Shown here: piece after piece, positions 46,534 through 58,962 of the stretch
Layout of the letters: every line of letters starts with the position of its first letter
Numbering within the stretch: the stretch's first letter is position 1
From: Clarkia xantiana subsp. parviflora
Taxonomy: Eukaryota > Streptophyta > Magnoliopsida > Myrtales > Onagraceae
Direction of reading: 5' to 3'
DNA: 64,000 bases
Assembly: GCA_036873135.1 (NCBI GenBank)
Contig: JAPTYO010000001.1
Location: 24,047,774 to 24,111,773, forward strand
The notes under the pieces: generated by a model
The model's input: the letters and a program-made list of their open reading frames with translations, nothing else
Databases searched by the model: none
Told to the model about the DNA's origin: nothing
Translations under genes and position numbers: made by a program

Positions 46534-49500
46534 ATGGCATTATCATCTGAGCTATTAGTTGAGACGAATTATGACTCGTTGAGCAAACACGTCGTTACAA
46601 TATTGGAAGGACATGGTCTAATTGACCACATTCAAATGATCATGAATTTCCCGAATGCCGGATTAATAAAGGATCTAGCTTTCGCCCATTTTCAATGGGA
46701 GCTAGATGACAAAGAAAGCTAATGAGATGATACTGTCTGAAATGTCACAGGATTTCTGTGACATATATAAGGATGATCCGACTTCAAAGGACATCTGGGA
46801 TGCTCTCTTTCTGAAATATGGCAGTGGCATGGCGGTTACACTGCACCCACTTATACCAACATTAGAAACCTATCTGAACAACAACAGTAAAAGCATACTT
46901 GAAAATGTATGCGGTCTCCTTCGCTTATTCAAACCATTGGAAGATGACAGTCAAATGACTGAATGGGATAAAATTCAGGCCATAATAGGGATACTCCCGA
47001 AGTCTTGGAGAGCAACCAAGGCCATATTGACTGTTAGTAGTTCCGTGCTTGATCTTGGATCTGTCCTGAAACTAATCGAGATGGAAGAAACTCGACTAAC
47101 TTCGGTGTCGAAAGAACTGAAAGTGGCAGGACAAGCTGGCCGTAATAAAAGGAAATTCAAGAACAAGGGAAAGAAACAACAGGCGGTCGATAGTAAAACG
47201 TTGAATATGCCTAAACAAGGCAGTCCCAGATTAAAATCTGAGATAGTATGCGGGAATTCCAGCCCACGCCGAATAAGCGATGGTGCAGGTTCCAGCAGAT
47301 CGCACCCTGAGAAGGTATGCGACTTTGGTTATGTAGAGGAAGCTTTAGTTTCCTCAACTGTCATGTTAACTGACTCAAATCCATCTTGGATTCTTGATTC
47401 AGGTGCAACAGACCACATAGCCAACGATAAAGAACTATTTGCCAAGTTTAGACGATTGCCGAAGGATTCTAAAAAGATATTAATTGGCGAAAACTCACAA
47501 GTTGAAGTGTTAGGAATACGGACTTGCAAATTGCCAATGGGCAATAGCAAATCCTTAATTCTTGAAAATGTCTTTTATGCTCCTAAAATCCGTAGGAATA
47601 TTGTTTCTGTTTCTGCTATTATAAATAAGAACTTTGTTTTATCATTTGAGAGATCCCTGGTTTGCATAAATAAATGGGATACTTTATTTGGATATGCCTT
47701 TTCTTATAATGGTCTATTTATCATGGATTTGCATGGAAATGTAAATTCATATAGAATGTATGCAATGTTCTCCAAAGAAGTAAAAACTGACGCGACCGGA
47801 TGGCATTCGTGGCTTGGACATATAGGCTACGACAGAGTTCAATCGTTAGCAAAACGAGGGATTTTGCTCGGAACAAACAATGTGGTAAAACACACTTGTC
47901 ATGACTGTCTAGCTGGAAAATCCACCTGCAAGCCACTCGGTGAAGCAAAACGAGCCGAATTTCCATTACAAATAATCCATTCAGACATTTGTGGACCAAT
48001 GAACATAACTGCTAGAAATGGAAAGCGATACTTCGTAACTTTCATCGACGACTATACCTGATTCAGGTTTACTCATTTGATTACTCGTAAATCGGAAGCA
48101 ATAGAATGCTTCAAAAGCTTTCTAAAGCTCGTAGAGAATCAACAGGAGCGAAAGGTTAAAACCCTACGCACCGATAGAGGTGGAGAATATCTCTCTAATG
48201 AGTTTGATAAGTTGTGCAAAGAAAGCGGGATTGCCCGTCAAATGACGATCCCCAACACACCACAGCAAAATGGTGTGGCTGAACGTCGTAATCGAACTCT
48301 CCTTGACATGGTAAGAACCATGATGTCACAAGCACAATTACCAATTTCTTATTGGGGAGATGCGTTGCTGCTACTCATGTAGTAAACCTTGTCCCATCAA
48401 AAGCAGTTAACAGAACACCGTATGAACTCTGGACTGGTAGAGAGTTAAATCTCACCAAGCTGCGACCTTGGGGGTGCGCGGCTTACACACATACAACTGA
48501 CAGCCGTTTTGGAAAGTTAGGCCCCAGAGGACTCAAAAGTATCTTCAACAGATAATCTGAGAACTCAAAAGGTTATGTATTTGTGTCAGCCCGTGAGAAC
48601 GGTAATGTGTACGTAGAGACGTCACTTGTCTTGAGAACGAATTTCCATCGCTTCGAGAAATAAAAACAGACGAAGTCATGATCGAACTAGAACAAGATGA
48701 CAATGATTCTCAGGTCCAACTTTCTTCGAGTGGGAGATTTGACCCAACAACAAGTGATTCAGTTAATGAGGATATAATCCCCATAATAAATCCAGTGGGA
48801 GGGCTCACTCCCCCTAACACAAATCACTATTTCTGGGAATGCGAATCAAGCAGAAACCGATAATCATGTCACAAAACTACCTATTGTTCCCATAATTCCA
48901 AATGGGAGGGGATTGATCACTTCGGTTCTAGGTTTTAGCGATCAAAGAACTAATCTCGGAAGTGAAATCCCGAGACGAAGAGGTCGTCCTAGGAAAGTTG
49001 TTGCTCAAAGCTCTAGTACCACCATTATTCCCAGTGGGAGTAGTGCTCTGATAAGAAGCAATATTTCCAGTGGGAGTATGGATCAGACTCAAAATGGAAC
49101 GAATGAGCCTAGACGCAGTCAAAGGCAACTGATTTTTCCCAAGAAGTATCCCATTGAGAGAGGCGAGATTTTCACTCTCACGTCTGTTGATGAACCGGTA
49201 ACGGTTAAACAAGCGATGGAAGGACCTCAAGAAAAAGAAGGGATAAAAGAAATGGAAGAAGAAATCACCTCAATGAAAGCTAATTCGATATGGTCTTTAG
49301 TTGATTTACCTGCTAACCGCAGAGCAATAGGAGCTAAGTGGGTTTTGAAACTCAAACTCACTGCTGATGGAGAAGTCGCGCGATACAAAGCTCGATTGGT
49401 TGCGAAAGAATATACCCAAATTCACGGAGTGGACTTTGATGAAACATACTCACCAACTGTGTGTTATACCACAGTTAGGGCCATCCTTGCCCTTGTTGTA

Positions 49501-50756
49501 TGTCTCAATCTAGAGCTGCACCAAATGGATGTTAAGACTGCATTCCTCCATGGAAACCTGGAGGAAGAGATCTATATGGAGCAGCCAGAGGGTTTTATTA
49601 CTTCTGGCAAAGAACGTAAAGTTTGCAAACTCCAAAGATCTATTACGGTCTTAAACAATCGTCTCGGGAATGGTATCGCAGATTCCATGAGAGAATCGTC
49701 GGAAACAGATTTGTGAATCTTCACGAGGATCCATGCGTTTACACCAAGACCTCAGGGTCCAAATATGTCATCATAATCTTATACGTAGATGACATACTCA
49801 TTGCTGCAAACGATGTGAGTTTCATGAACAAATCAAAGTCCTGATTATCATCAGCATTTGAGATGAAAGACATGGGAGAGGCCACGTACATCTTAGGAAT
49901 TAAAATTGCCTGAGATCGTGCCGCCCGGAGATTGTGTCTATCTCAAGAATCATATATCAACAAACTGTTGAAAAGATTCAGAATGCTCGATGCTAAACCC
50001 GTGGATACGCCGGTTGTATTCGGGTGCGCGCTGTCGAAGCGTGATGGCCCGAAGAACCAGCAAGAGCGTGAACAGATGAAGAATGCAGAGTATCTAAGCA
50101 TGGTAGGAAGTTTAATGTACGCCATGCTATGTACTCGGCTAGACATCTGTTACGCTGTGGGCCTAGTAGCAAGATTCCAATCAGATCCTGGCTATCAACA
50201 TTTAAAGGTCGTAAAACGAATTATAAGATATCTGAAAGGTACTGCCGACTATGTTATGTGCTATAAGGGCAGAAAAATAGAATTGACTGGTTATAGTGAT
50301 GCCGACCACGGTGGCGATCCAGACGATTGTAAGTCCACCACAGAGGGAGTTTTCCTCCTTGCTGATGCTGCCATATCATGGGTAAGCAAGAAGCAATCAT
50401 GTATCGCACTTTCCACTATAGAATCAGAATTCGTTGCCCTTTCTAAAAACGCACAAGAAGTAGTCTGGCTGAAAAGGCTTCTTACTGCATTAATTGGCAC
50501 TGACAAGAAGTGCAAACCTGTGAAGGTATACTCCGACAGTCAGGCAGCCATTGCAGCAGTTAAGAATACAAAGTACCATAGTAGGACCAAACACATTATT
50601 GTGAAATACAATTATAACAAATCAGTTGTGGAAGACAATATAATCGCTTTAGAATACTTGCCCACAGACAATATGGTCGCAGACCCATTAACTAAGCCAT
50701 TACGTAGAGAAATTTTCGAAAAGCACGTAAAAATGCTTGGATTATGTAGGTCTTAA
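46534..50756 (+). pseudogene. copia copy B gag-pol polyprotein, broken
   Basis: The domain order gag, protease, integrase, RT, RNase H is the Ty1/copia order. Gag begins at ATG 46534 and shifts frame near 46710. I see no CCHC zinc knuckle after the gag core. In its place is a basic stretch (NKRKFKNKGKKQQ) and unrelated sequence. Protease: WILDSGATDHI (about 47387-47416). Integrase: zinc finger H..H, CHDC (47800-47925), core with HSDICGPM, then a TGA at 48059-48061, then TLRTDRGGEY and NGVAERRNRTL. A frame change follows near 48360 and stops near 48553 and 48661. RT: QMDVKTAFLHGNLEEEIYME, frame change near 49640, then LYVDDILIAAN (about 49778-49810). RNase H 49932-50756 is open to its stop, with SDSQAAIAAVKN. 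Confidence 0.88.
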
Positions 50757-51514
50757 TAAGTGGCTTGTATGAGTGATGACATTTTGACATTTGAAATAAT
50801 ATTTCGATTGAATAAAAGCATTGCAAATTGAGTATATGATCTATCGACATCATAATGATAAATAACATCGGATTTTTTGGTCTATAAACTAAGTCGTAGG
50901 AAGAGGTAAAACTCTTCCACCAAAATTATGTCGGATGTGAACCTTGCCTCGTCACACAGGCACGGTCATCATGTAGGAAAGGGGAACCTCTACCACAACA
51001 AGATTGGCTAAAGAACCAGGGGGATAAACCTGGTTAAACGAAACAATAACTTGGTCACGCTTATAGCATGACTTAATCTTCGTTTTGTAAATCGCCGTGT
51101 TGGACTCAGTCCATCATTAAACTCACATTCAGGGCCAGATGAAAGACTCTGCGATAGCATGATTGACATATCCCACCCTGGCTTGTCCAGGTGTGCTATC
51201 GATGCGTGCTTCATACTACGCGTGCCATGTTCGACCACGGGGTCATGCTCGGTTGTGCTAGCTAGAATCCTTGTGATTCAAAGGGCACATACTTCTTCAC
51301 CTTGAGCGTGTGATTGATCCCGGGTGTCTTATGAAGAGGCACCCAAAGTATCCTCTCGGACTTAAAACTTATACCTAAAGTCTAGCTCAATGTTCGCTTC
51401 CCGGCGTACGAGCGTAGAGCCAAAGAAAACGCCCAAGTGACCACGTCTTTGGAAACCAGCTGAGTTAGACTAAGGGTATAAGCTCTGGGGATGGTCATGT
51501 TCACCTATTATGAT
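50757..51514 (+). mobile_element. post-pol region of copia copy B, truncated
   Basis: It matches, in reverse orientation, 36770-36009 of copy C. It should lead to a purine tract and 3' LTR, but the match stops at about 51514 after ATGTTCACCTATTATGATG and inverted leader sequence begins. Copy B therefore has no 3' LTR. Confidence 0.7.
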
Positions 51515-53030
51515 GACAATCATGCAAAGTTTAGGAAGAGAACAACATTTTGACAGAATTGCAAACATCGGATTATCTAATATGATGGAATATGACGAAT
51601 AGTGATTCTTCAGTCACTAAACCAAACCAACCTTCAGTAAACCGAGGAAGGGGGTGTAGTGAAAGAATTCACACTATTTTCGTTTTCAATCTAATAGACC
51701 AGTCTTTTGAAAACGGTTATTCTATTGCAAATTACCGGAACAGAAATTTTCAAATAAGCATACCCGATCTTGGCTTTCCCAAGGCCTTTATAATTTTTTA
51801 AAATTATCTGATAATCTACGCATGCATGTTTATAATTCTACTACATTTAGCAAATCATCCTACCATGCCATAAATATCGAACACAACATGCTAAAGCGTC
51901 ATGCGTCTAATGTTCCTAGCATATATAATTCTACGTAAAGTAAATTATCACATGCGTTCTATCATGAACATTCTAGCATACGCGTCAAAACATGCAACAT
52001 CCGCACACATCATGCATAATAATTTTCGGTTTTATTAAACGCTTTGAAAATATTAGGGGCTGTTTTGCAATTCATGCTTACAATCAATCATGCGAATTTC
52101 TAGACATGGATTCTAGGCACTTTTAATCAGCATAGTATATCTATCATATTGCGCAAACCATATATTTAAATCCCAGAGCTCAATGCTCGCAGTATAATAT
52201 CCAGCTAGCTTAAATAAGTCAAGACGACAGTTCTAATTATACCAAAATATATGATGCAGAAAGTAAACAATTGCAAATCAGCCCACTAATTTAATCCAGT
52301 CCCAAAAACATGCAAGTCCGAGATCCATCCCCATAATCGAAACCAGGCATTAGGGTTTCGATTGAAACCGTGTATCAAAACACAAACACTAAGAGCACTG
52401 TTTAGACTAATTTTAAAGTTCGAAAATATTTTGGATTTAAAATTTGACATCCTATTTTATTGAACAATTTAAAATTTTCGAAAATTTTAAAGAGGTTCGG
52501 TCCAAATTTTAAAATCTGGTTCAACTCGTTCTGATTTTTAAAATTCCGGTTTGGTCCGAAATGGTTCAATAAAATAAGATAGTGGTTCGGTTTATCACTC
52601 AAAACCTGTTAGGTTAGGTTCAATTTAGTGACTATGGTCCGACCCGACCCGATTAAGAAAACCCGGATAGGTTTATCCTGATCCGGTTTAGCAATTGGAC
52701 CGGCCCATGAACCCTAGGGTTCGGCCGAAATAATTCTATAGGCTAAGTAGGGTTTTAAAATCCACCATAAAACTTAACTTTGCCATCAAGAATTATTAAT
52801 TATATAAAATAATTCTCAATAATGCTTATATATATATAAAAATTCGGCATATGTATATATATTTATATAAATATTGTCAAGATTCTATCTTTGAGATGTA
52901 AATCAATCAACAATATAAATATATATTAATATACAAATTTTGGCCGAATTATATATATATATATATATATAAATATTGTCAAGATTCTATCTTTAAGATA
53001 TAAATCAATCAACAGTATAAATATATATAT
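51515..53030 (-). mobile_element. inverted copia leader (5' part of copy C)
   Basis: Read on the minus strand it follows 44900-46520 of copy B closely, including the block with TTTACATGCG-type and CCGTTCCGGTAATTTGC sequences and the GACCGAACC-rich part (52480-52660). The 5' LTR that should lie to its right is missing. It forms an inverted repeat of about 1.5 kb with the leader of copy B. Confidence 0.7.
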
Positions 53031-53864
53031 TAATATATTTTCATCATATCGGTGTATATCTTTTATTTATCGATTGACATATTCATCTTCGTTAGCAGAA
53101 TCACGTTTATGCACATTAATTAGATACATATTAGTAAATCAGTTAAAAATGAAGCCCTCATGTGTTACTAATGATTTTAATATACATAAAACAAAAAGTA
53201 TACTGTATATCATCCTAAAAACATTATTTTTATATAATGAATCATACTAAAAAAATATCTTCCTTTTATAGAATAATAATATAATATAATAATTATATTA
53301 TATATAAATGTATATGCATTAAAATAATATAATATTTATTAATAAAAAAATTATTTCACGTTTAATAATATGGAATTCTATACTATTTTTCAAAATTTAG
53401 AATTGAGGTTGTGTTGCATGGTAAAATATAAACAAATTGAGTATGAAAACTCTGAAATTGATTCGAAGTTAAAAAGTATTAATTTTGGTTCGTGTCATTA
53501 TTTAACTTATTTAATAATAAAAACGACCTATTACGGCTCGTGTCATTATCCGACTTAGCGTAGCATATATATATATATATATATTCCAAAAAAAAGAAGC
53601 AAAACAATTGAATAAAATAATATTAACAAATAGGAACCGACATGAACAGTAACGGGGGAGTTCCTACTAGTAGGAACTGTCCCACTTCACTATTCATGTC
53701 ATAATGGCAAAACCGTAATATTTGTTGTCCCAGTCATGCCTAGTGGCGCCTAGTCAGCGTCCAGTGGCAAATCTAGGAACTAGGAACTCTCATTTTGGAA
53801 GAAGGAACTCCCATTGGAAAGTCCAATTCTCATTTAATCATTACTAGTAGGAACCAACAGTAAG
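53031..53864. other. AT-rich region flanking hAT-type element
   Basis: No gene. The right part (about 53630-53864), together with 54625-54730, looks like an older repeat (GTAGGAACT and CCATTGGAA motifs) split by the hAT-type element. An AT microsatellite is at 53560-53585. I could not classify the older repeat. Confidence 0.4.
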
Positions 53865-54624
53865 TAGGGATGGCAACGTGGCGGATCAGGGCTGGTTTCC
53901 ACAGCCCTGGACCCGCCCCGCGAGTCAGCTTAGCAGACCCGGACTCGTCCCATGTACCTCGCAGGGCGGGTCAGTTGGGGCAAAAAAATCCCGCGGGTCG
54001 ATCTGCGGGGCCCCGACCCGACTCAACACCAAATCCAAATTGCCTCAAGCCCTCAACGCCTTCCTCTTTATACTCCTTCATCATCAGTTGCATCCTGGTA
54101 CTGCTGGTATTCCACCACAAGGTCGTTCATGTTGCATCCTGGTCCATCTCGTCCATTCCATTCCCTCCGCGAGCGACCGATGCAGAAACGCCTTCCTCCT
54201 GAACGCAACGGTGGATGCATTTGTGTCGACGTTGTGGTCGCCTGGTCGCTCGCGAGTCGTGGCTGGGTGAAAACTGAGGCGGGGCCGAGGTCAGAAGAAG
54301 AATGGAAGAAGACTGAAGTAGTTGAACAGAGAAGGGAGGAAGCTGCGGCTCTGAGCTAAGTGACTCTCTCTCAAACCCTAATAATTATATAACTTTACAT
54401 TTATTTACATTTTGGTCCCTGTTATTTTATATATGTACTATATTAACATGTTGTTTATTAAATGTTACAAAATATTAATATACTTTATATAAAGGTACAT
54501 CGGGGCGGCTTTACGGGGCCCCGTGACCGTAGACCCGAACCCGCCCCGACCCGCGCCCACTACGACCCGAACCCGTCCCGTGCCCCGCGGGTCAGCGGGG
54601 CCCCGAGATCCGTTGCCATCCCTA
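53865..54624. mobile_element. hAT-type non-autonomous element, 760 bp
   Basis: Terminal inverted repeats TAGGGATGGCAACG and CGTTGCCATCCCTA. The 8-bp flanks are ACAGTAAG (53857-53864) and ATAGTAAG (54625-54632), 7 of 8 identical, as for hAT. The arms are GC-rich with GGGGCCCC palindromes near 54006-54015 and 54514-54604, and the centre is AT-rich. Open frames over the left half (53870-54359) overlap each other in all frames and match no family I know, so I do not call a gene. Confidence 0.8.
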
Positions 54625-54816
54625 ATAGTAAGTGGAACTAGGAACCAGGAACTCTCTACAATGACAAATTTACAACATGGAACTAGGAAATACCATTGGA
54701 AGTGCTCTTACACATCATGCCACTGATTCATATTTCTGTTGACACTGACTGGACTGAACTGAACCTAACATCATGCTCCCAATAAAAATGCCACCTCCAT
54801 GACCCATTATCCAAAG

Positions 54817-55228
54817 CAGTGTTTCGAAAACCGGACCGGCAGTCGGACCGCAAACCGGCCATATCAACGTTCTGGTTCTAGTATAAATTATAGAACTGCA
54901 CATCAGAACCGGTTTGATAAGATAGAGCCGGGTCGGACCCGATAAACCGGTACCAGTCTGAGAAAAGAACAATTTTTTTTTGTAAAGAAAATATTAATTG
55001 AACGGAGGCGCATAGTCGAACCCACGACAAGATCTGGAAAGGATGACACGCTACCGCTAGGCTGCAAGTCAGAACGTTGAAAATAAAACAGATAAAAAGA
55101 TTTTATTTAGATTTCTACATATTTTTTAATTCAAAAGAATTCAACCGGGCTGAATCGGGTTTGACCGGGTTGGACCGAGAATCGGTCATCTTTCCGGTTC
55201 AAGGCCCGGTCCGGTTTTCAAAACACTG
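54817..55228. mobile_element. hAT-type MITE, 412 bp
   Basis: Terminal inverted repeats CAGTGTTTCGAAAACCGG and CCGGTTTTCAAAACACTG. The 8-bp flanks ATCCAAAG and ATTCAAAT agree at 6 of 8 bases. It contains a tRNA-like stretch on the minus strand (55010-55077). A related, decayed copy seems to lie at about 60938-61122. Confidence 0.7.
55010..55077 (-). other. tRNA-like Pol III A and B box stretch
   Basis: The minus strand reads CAGCCTAGCGGTAGCGTG (A-box-like) and about 35 bases later GTGGGTTCGACTATG (B-box-like, core GGTTCGA). The A-to-B distance fits a tRNA or tRNA-derived SINE head. No cloverleaf could be completed, so it is not called a tRNA gene. Confidence 0.35.
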
Positions 55229-55987
55229 ATTCAAATTTTCTGCCTACAGGCATCTTATGACCTAGAAATCAAATTTATTTGCTGAGTTTGAATTTTTTTT
55301 CCTTTAATAACAGGATTCATACTATATATATATATATATATATTTTTTTTTTTTTTCTTTTTTGCAATTCCCCCCATTTTTTATATGTAGTTTTAGTTTA
55401 TTTTTTATGTACTTTTAGGGTTTAGTTTTATAATTTTATTTTCTTTTATAAACCTATTTTATAAACCTATATTGGGATGAACAGATTTCACCTAAAAGGT
55501 AAATAAATTTTGGGTTTATATATTTATATATTTTTTCTAAAAATTTATTGAGTTGAATGAACGATATAACCATATTAATTCCAAAAGAAAAATATGTTTA
55601 AATAATTTTATCGTCTAAGAGTTAACCGACTAAACCGTTTGCCCAAATTAATAGGCTTTTAGAAAGAAAAAAAAAATCATAATAGCTGTGCAAAACTGCA
55701 TTGTTTATGCCAATAGGGGCGCAAAACTAAATAAAAAATTGCAAAATATAATAATTTACGCCACTATTCCTTATAGCAGCGCATGTTATTTTGATAAATA
55801 ATTTTCAGGCCATGCTATATTTCGGTATTTGACTTTTATAATATTGTTATTTAAGAAAAAAAATTCCTGAATTTAGTTGCAGAAACTTATGGCACAAGAA
55901 AATGCATGGAAGCGTATGCACCAAGAAATAAAAAAGTTGAATGGTTTTTATTGAACAATTTTAGTAGATAAGTTTGTTAACATTGAA
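55229..55987. other. intergenic, AT-rich
   Basis: Contains an AT microsatellite followed by a T run (about 55323-55358). It should hold the 3' UTR of the TBL gene at its right end. Nothing else is seen. Confidence 0.5.
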
Positions 55988-58962
55988 TCAAGTTGAAGGG
56001 ATAAGCATGGTGTAGAGCAGTTCATTCCAGGTATCGGGGACACCCGGAAGACACCAATGGCTGCAATCCTTTCCTTTCTTGTTAGGCTTTCCATATAGAG
56101 ATGGATGTCCGTCTTTCCTCAACTGTGACAACGTCGTCACGTCGAGTAAAGAAACCGGCACTTTTGTCATCTGTTTCAAAACTTTATTCAGCACCACTGC
56201 TGCTTCCGGCAAACCATCAGGATAAGTGGAACCCTCAAGGGGTTTGCTCTGTCCGGTACATGTCATTGATTTCGATCCATTCCATTTGCTTCCGCTACGT
56301 ATATATATATTAATTATATGATGAGCTTAGAACACAAGTAATCTGATCAGTGAATAATGATATGCTGCTTCTGATGGTATTGATGCACTTACTTGGTATG
56401 ATCTGGAGAGATTCCTTGGAAGAACACCTTTGTTTTGGCTGGATTGATGTTTGATTCCACCCATTTCGACCATGTAATTAGTCCTTTATGATACGCTACT
56501 ACCCGATCCATATCTTTAACTATCGTCTTTCCATATTGTATCAAGTCCCACCTGAAATCCATATATTGGCAATGCCTCTATCAGCAAATGTTTTTGCCAA
56601 CGAAACCCTTATGTATATTATTAGGGTTTAAATTTGGGTTACGGTTGTTGGGTTCCGGTATGGAGCCACCAATGCCAAGTATTGAAGACAATAACGTCGT
56701 ATCCTCCTAATTTCCATGCATCTCCGTTAACTATGGAATTTAACTTCAATACTCTCCCCATCTTCTCCTTAACCACATCCACAAGGAACGCGTTGCGTGA
56801 ATAGGTAAGGGAGACTCCATAGTCCTGCAGCCAGGTGCAACCATATATATATATATATTAAAAGAGTAGGAGTATATGTTAATTATTCAAATTATTATAA
56901 GTTATATAATGAATGAATTTACGGGTATGGAGAAGATGGAGTCGGCATATCCTCTTCTATAAAGAGTGTAGTTAGAGTTGGGGACAGAAGCATGGAGCAT
57001 GCAAGTAAGAGACTGCCACTGGTTTAGGCTGAGTGAGTCCCCCACGAATAATAACTTCTTTCCTTTCATTTTCCTCAAAAAATAACCACCATCGAATCTG
57101 CATTATTAACGTGCATGTTGTTTAAAAAAAAATTACTTAATATATAACAACTATACCAACTTCTGCTCATAACACCGGCCCCGGCCGGACTTCTATTATT
57201 ATAATAATTAAAAAAAGTACATTTCTGTTTAGGGGTATTTAGCTCTTTTAGTCCTTGTATTAGGATATCCTAATACATGGTTCGTACAAACATAGTATTA
57301 ACTAAGCACCGAATAGAATATCGTAATCGCCACTTAATTAGCTAATACATGCAATTAAACATGCCGATACATAATATAGTTTGTGACTACATATTGGGTT
57401 ACTTCAATTTGTATTTTGTTTACCCGTCTTAATTTTTTATATACTATTTTTTTTATATATATATATTTGTAGACTTTTGGTACTATACGTTTGTGTTTGA
57501 AGTATTTTGGTGCATCTGTTAGTCAACATTCAAATTTGCATATGGACACTTAACGGTCAAGCATGACGGATGCACCAAAATCTAAAAAATGCAAACGTAT
57601 GACACCAAAAGCCGAAAAATAAAAATATGACACCAAAAGTTAATTTTGGTTAAACATATGACACCAACATATTTTTTTTACACTAAATATAGGGTTAAGA
57701 ACCTATGAAAGGTCTGAACTATCACCCATGTTAACGGGAGATGTCTGAAATTTAAAAAGTTAATAACGGAGGTCTGAAATTTCAGTTTTGTTGATAACGG
57801 CGGTCTCCGTTAGTTTTTTCCGTTAAAACTAACGGAAGTTGGTCACATGCTTGGCATGTGACCGGAAATAAAATAAATTTCCAAAAATACCCTTCTATCA
57901 AGTGTGCCCCTCACATGCTTGAAGTGAAAAGACCAAAATGCCCTTGAAGCCACCACGGCTCCACCAACCGTACTCCGGCGACCACCAACCGTACTCCAGC
58001 GACCACCACCGTACTCCGGCGACCACCACCAAGGCTCCGATTGGGCCCAAATCGGAGCCACCGGCCCCGATTGGGCTCCGATCAGAGCTTTTTTGCTGAG
58101 GTGGTGGCCGGAGTCGGGTCGCTGGAGCCGAGGTGGTGGTCGTCGGAGTCGAGGTGGTGGTCGCTGGAGTCGGGTGGTGGTGGCCGGAGTCGGGTGGTGG
58201 TGGCCGGAGTTGGGTAGTTTTAATTTGACTTTAGGGGTAAAATTGTCAGTTCACATTTTCTTAAATAAGATATTAAATAAAACAAAATATTAAAGGGGCA
58301 AAAATGTCATTTCACATAATTCTGTTAAATTTAACCCTAAAAATGGACGGAAAACCTCAAATCAACAAAATTGAAATTTCAGACCTCCGTTATTAAATTT
58401 TTAAATTTCAGACCTCTCCCGTTAACATGGGTGATTGTTCAGACCTTTCATAGGTTCTTAACCCCTAAATAGATGTTCTTCATGATATTAATGTTATCCA
58501 AATTTTTTGGTAAACAGATCGAACATTGACTTTCTGGGTTCAAATCAAACACCCAAAAAAAGTTATGATTGATTTATCCGTACATCTATATATATAATTC
58601 AGAAGTTAAAATATAAACTTGATCATGCATGGCTGCATTGCAAAGTCAAGACGGAAACTTTTACGTACAGTACAGAGAATTATTACATGACTCAATATGT
58701 ATCAGTATGTATGTATTTACCTGGGGAGTTGACATTGTTTGGGCTGCCATTTATAATTGAGATAAAAGTGATCAGGTCGTCCATTCTTCTGACAGTTGAA
58801 TGGTGTCTCCAGGAAGGAGCAAGACGAGGCATTGTAAAGAGGGCGCCGAGACCCATCATATATCCAACTTCCTTGGAATATATTGCATGATGATGAGCTC
58901 TCTACTATCCATGGACTCACCAAAACAACCACAATACCAATTACTAATCTAAGTTCCATCAC
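55988..58962 (-). CDS. TRICHOME BIREFRINGENCE-LIKE (TBL) protein, putative polysaccharide O-acetyltransferase, 5 exons
   Basis: My model joins 58962-58721, 57097-56923, 56824-56643, 56551-56393 and 56294-55988, giving 354 residues with all junctions in frame. Residues 1-22 form a signal peptide or anchor ([18 protein letters not shown]). The TBL domain begins [19 protein letters not shown] with CQKNGRPD and YKWQP. The PC-esterase part has the GDS motif at residues 100-102 ([11 protein letters not shown]) and the DXXH motif at 329-332 ([18 protein letters not shown]). Both catalytic motifs are present. TBL proteins act in the Golgi and add acetyl groups to xylan, mannan, xyloglucan or pectin. 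Which polymer cannot be told from sequence alone. Length fits the short TBL class of about 350-380 residues. Intron 1 is 1.6 kb because of an inserted Mutator-like element. Confidence 0.9.
57692..58464. mobile_element. Mutator-like foldback element in TBL intron 1
   Basis: 773 bp with inverted ends that match for about 100 bp (GGGTTAAGAACCTATGAAAG at the left and its complement at the right). The 9-bp flanks are CTAAATATA (57683-57691) and CTAAATAGA (58465-58473), 8 of 9 identical, typical of Mutator. The centre has facing arms rich in CCACCACCGTACTCCGGCGA and GGTGGTGGCCGGAGTCGGGT, so the whole element can fold back. It encodes no transposase. Short frames over the arms (57843-58061 minus, 58093-58293 plus) are low complexity. 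Confidence 0.83.

Noticed and set aside
53870..54359. Possible small gene in the left half of the hAT-type element
   Set aside because: Three frames are open together because of high GC, none has a known domain, and no hAT transposase motif is seen.
55010..55077. A tRNA gene on the minus strand
   Set aside because: A- and B-box-like motifs are present, but no complete acceptor stem or anticodon arm can be drawn.
57843..58293. Glycine/tryptophan-rich ORFs in the first TBL intron
   Set aside because: They are low-complexity translations of the GGTGG/CCACC arms of the foldback element.
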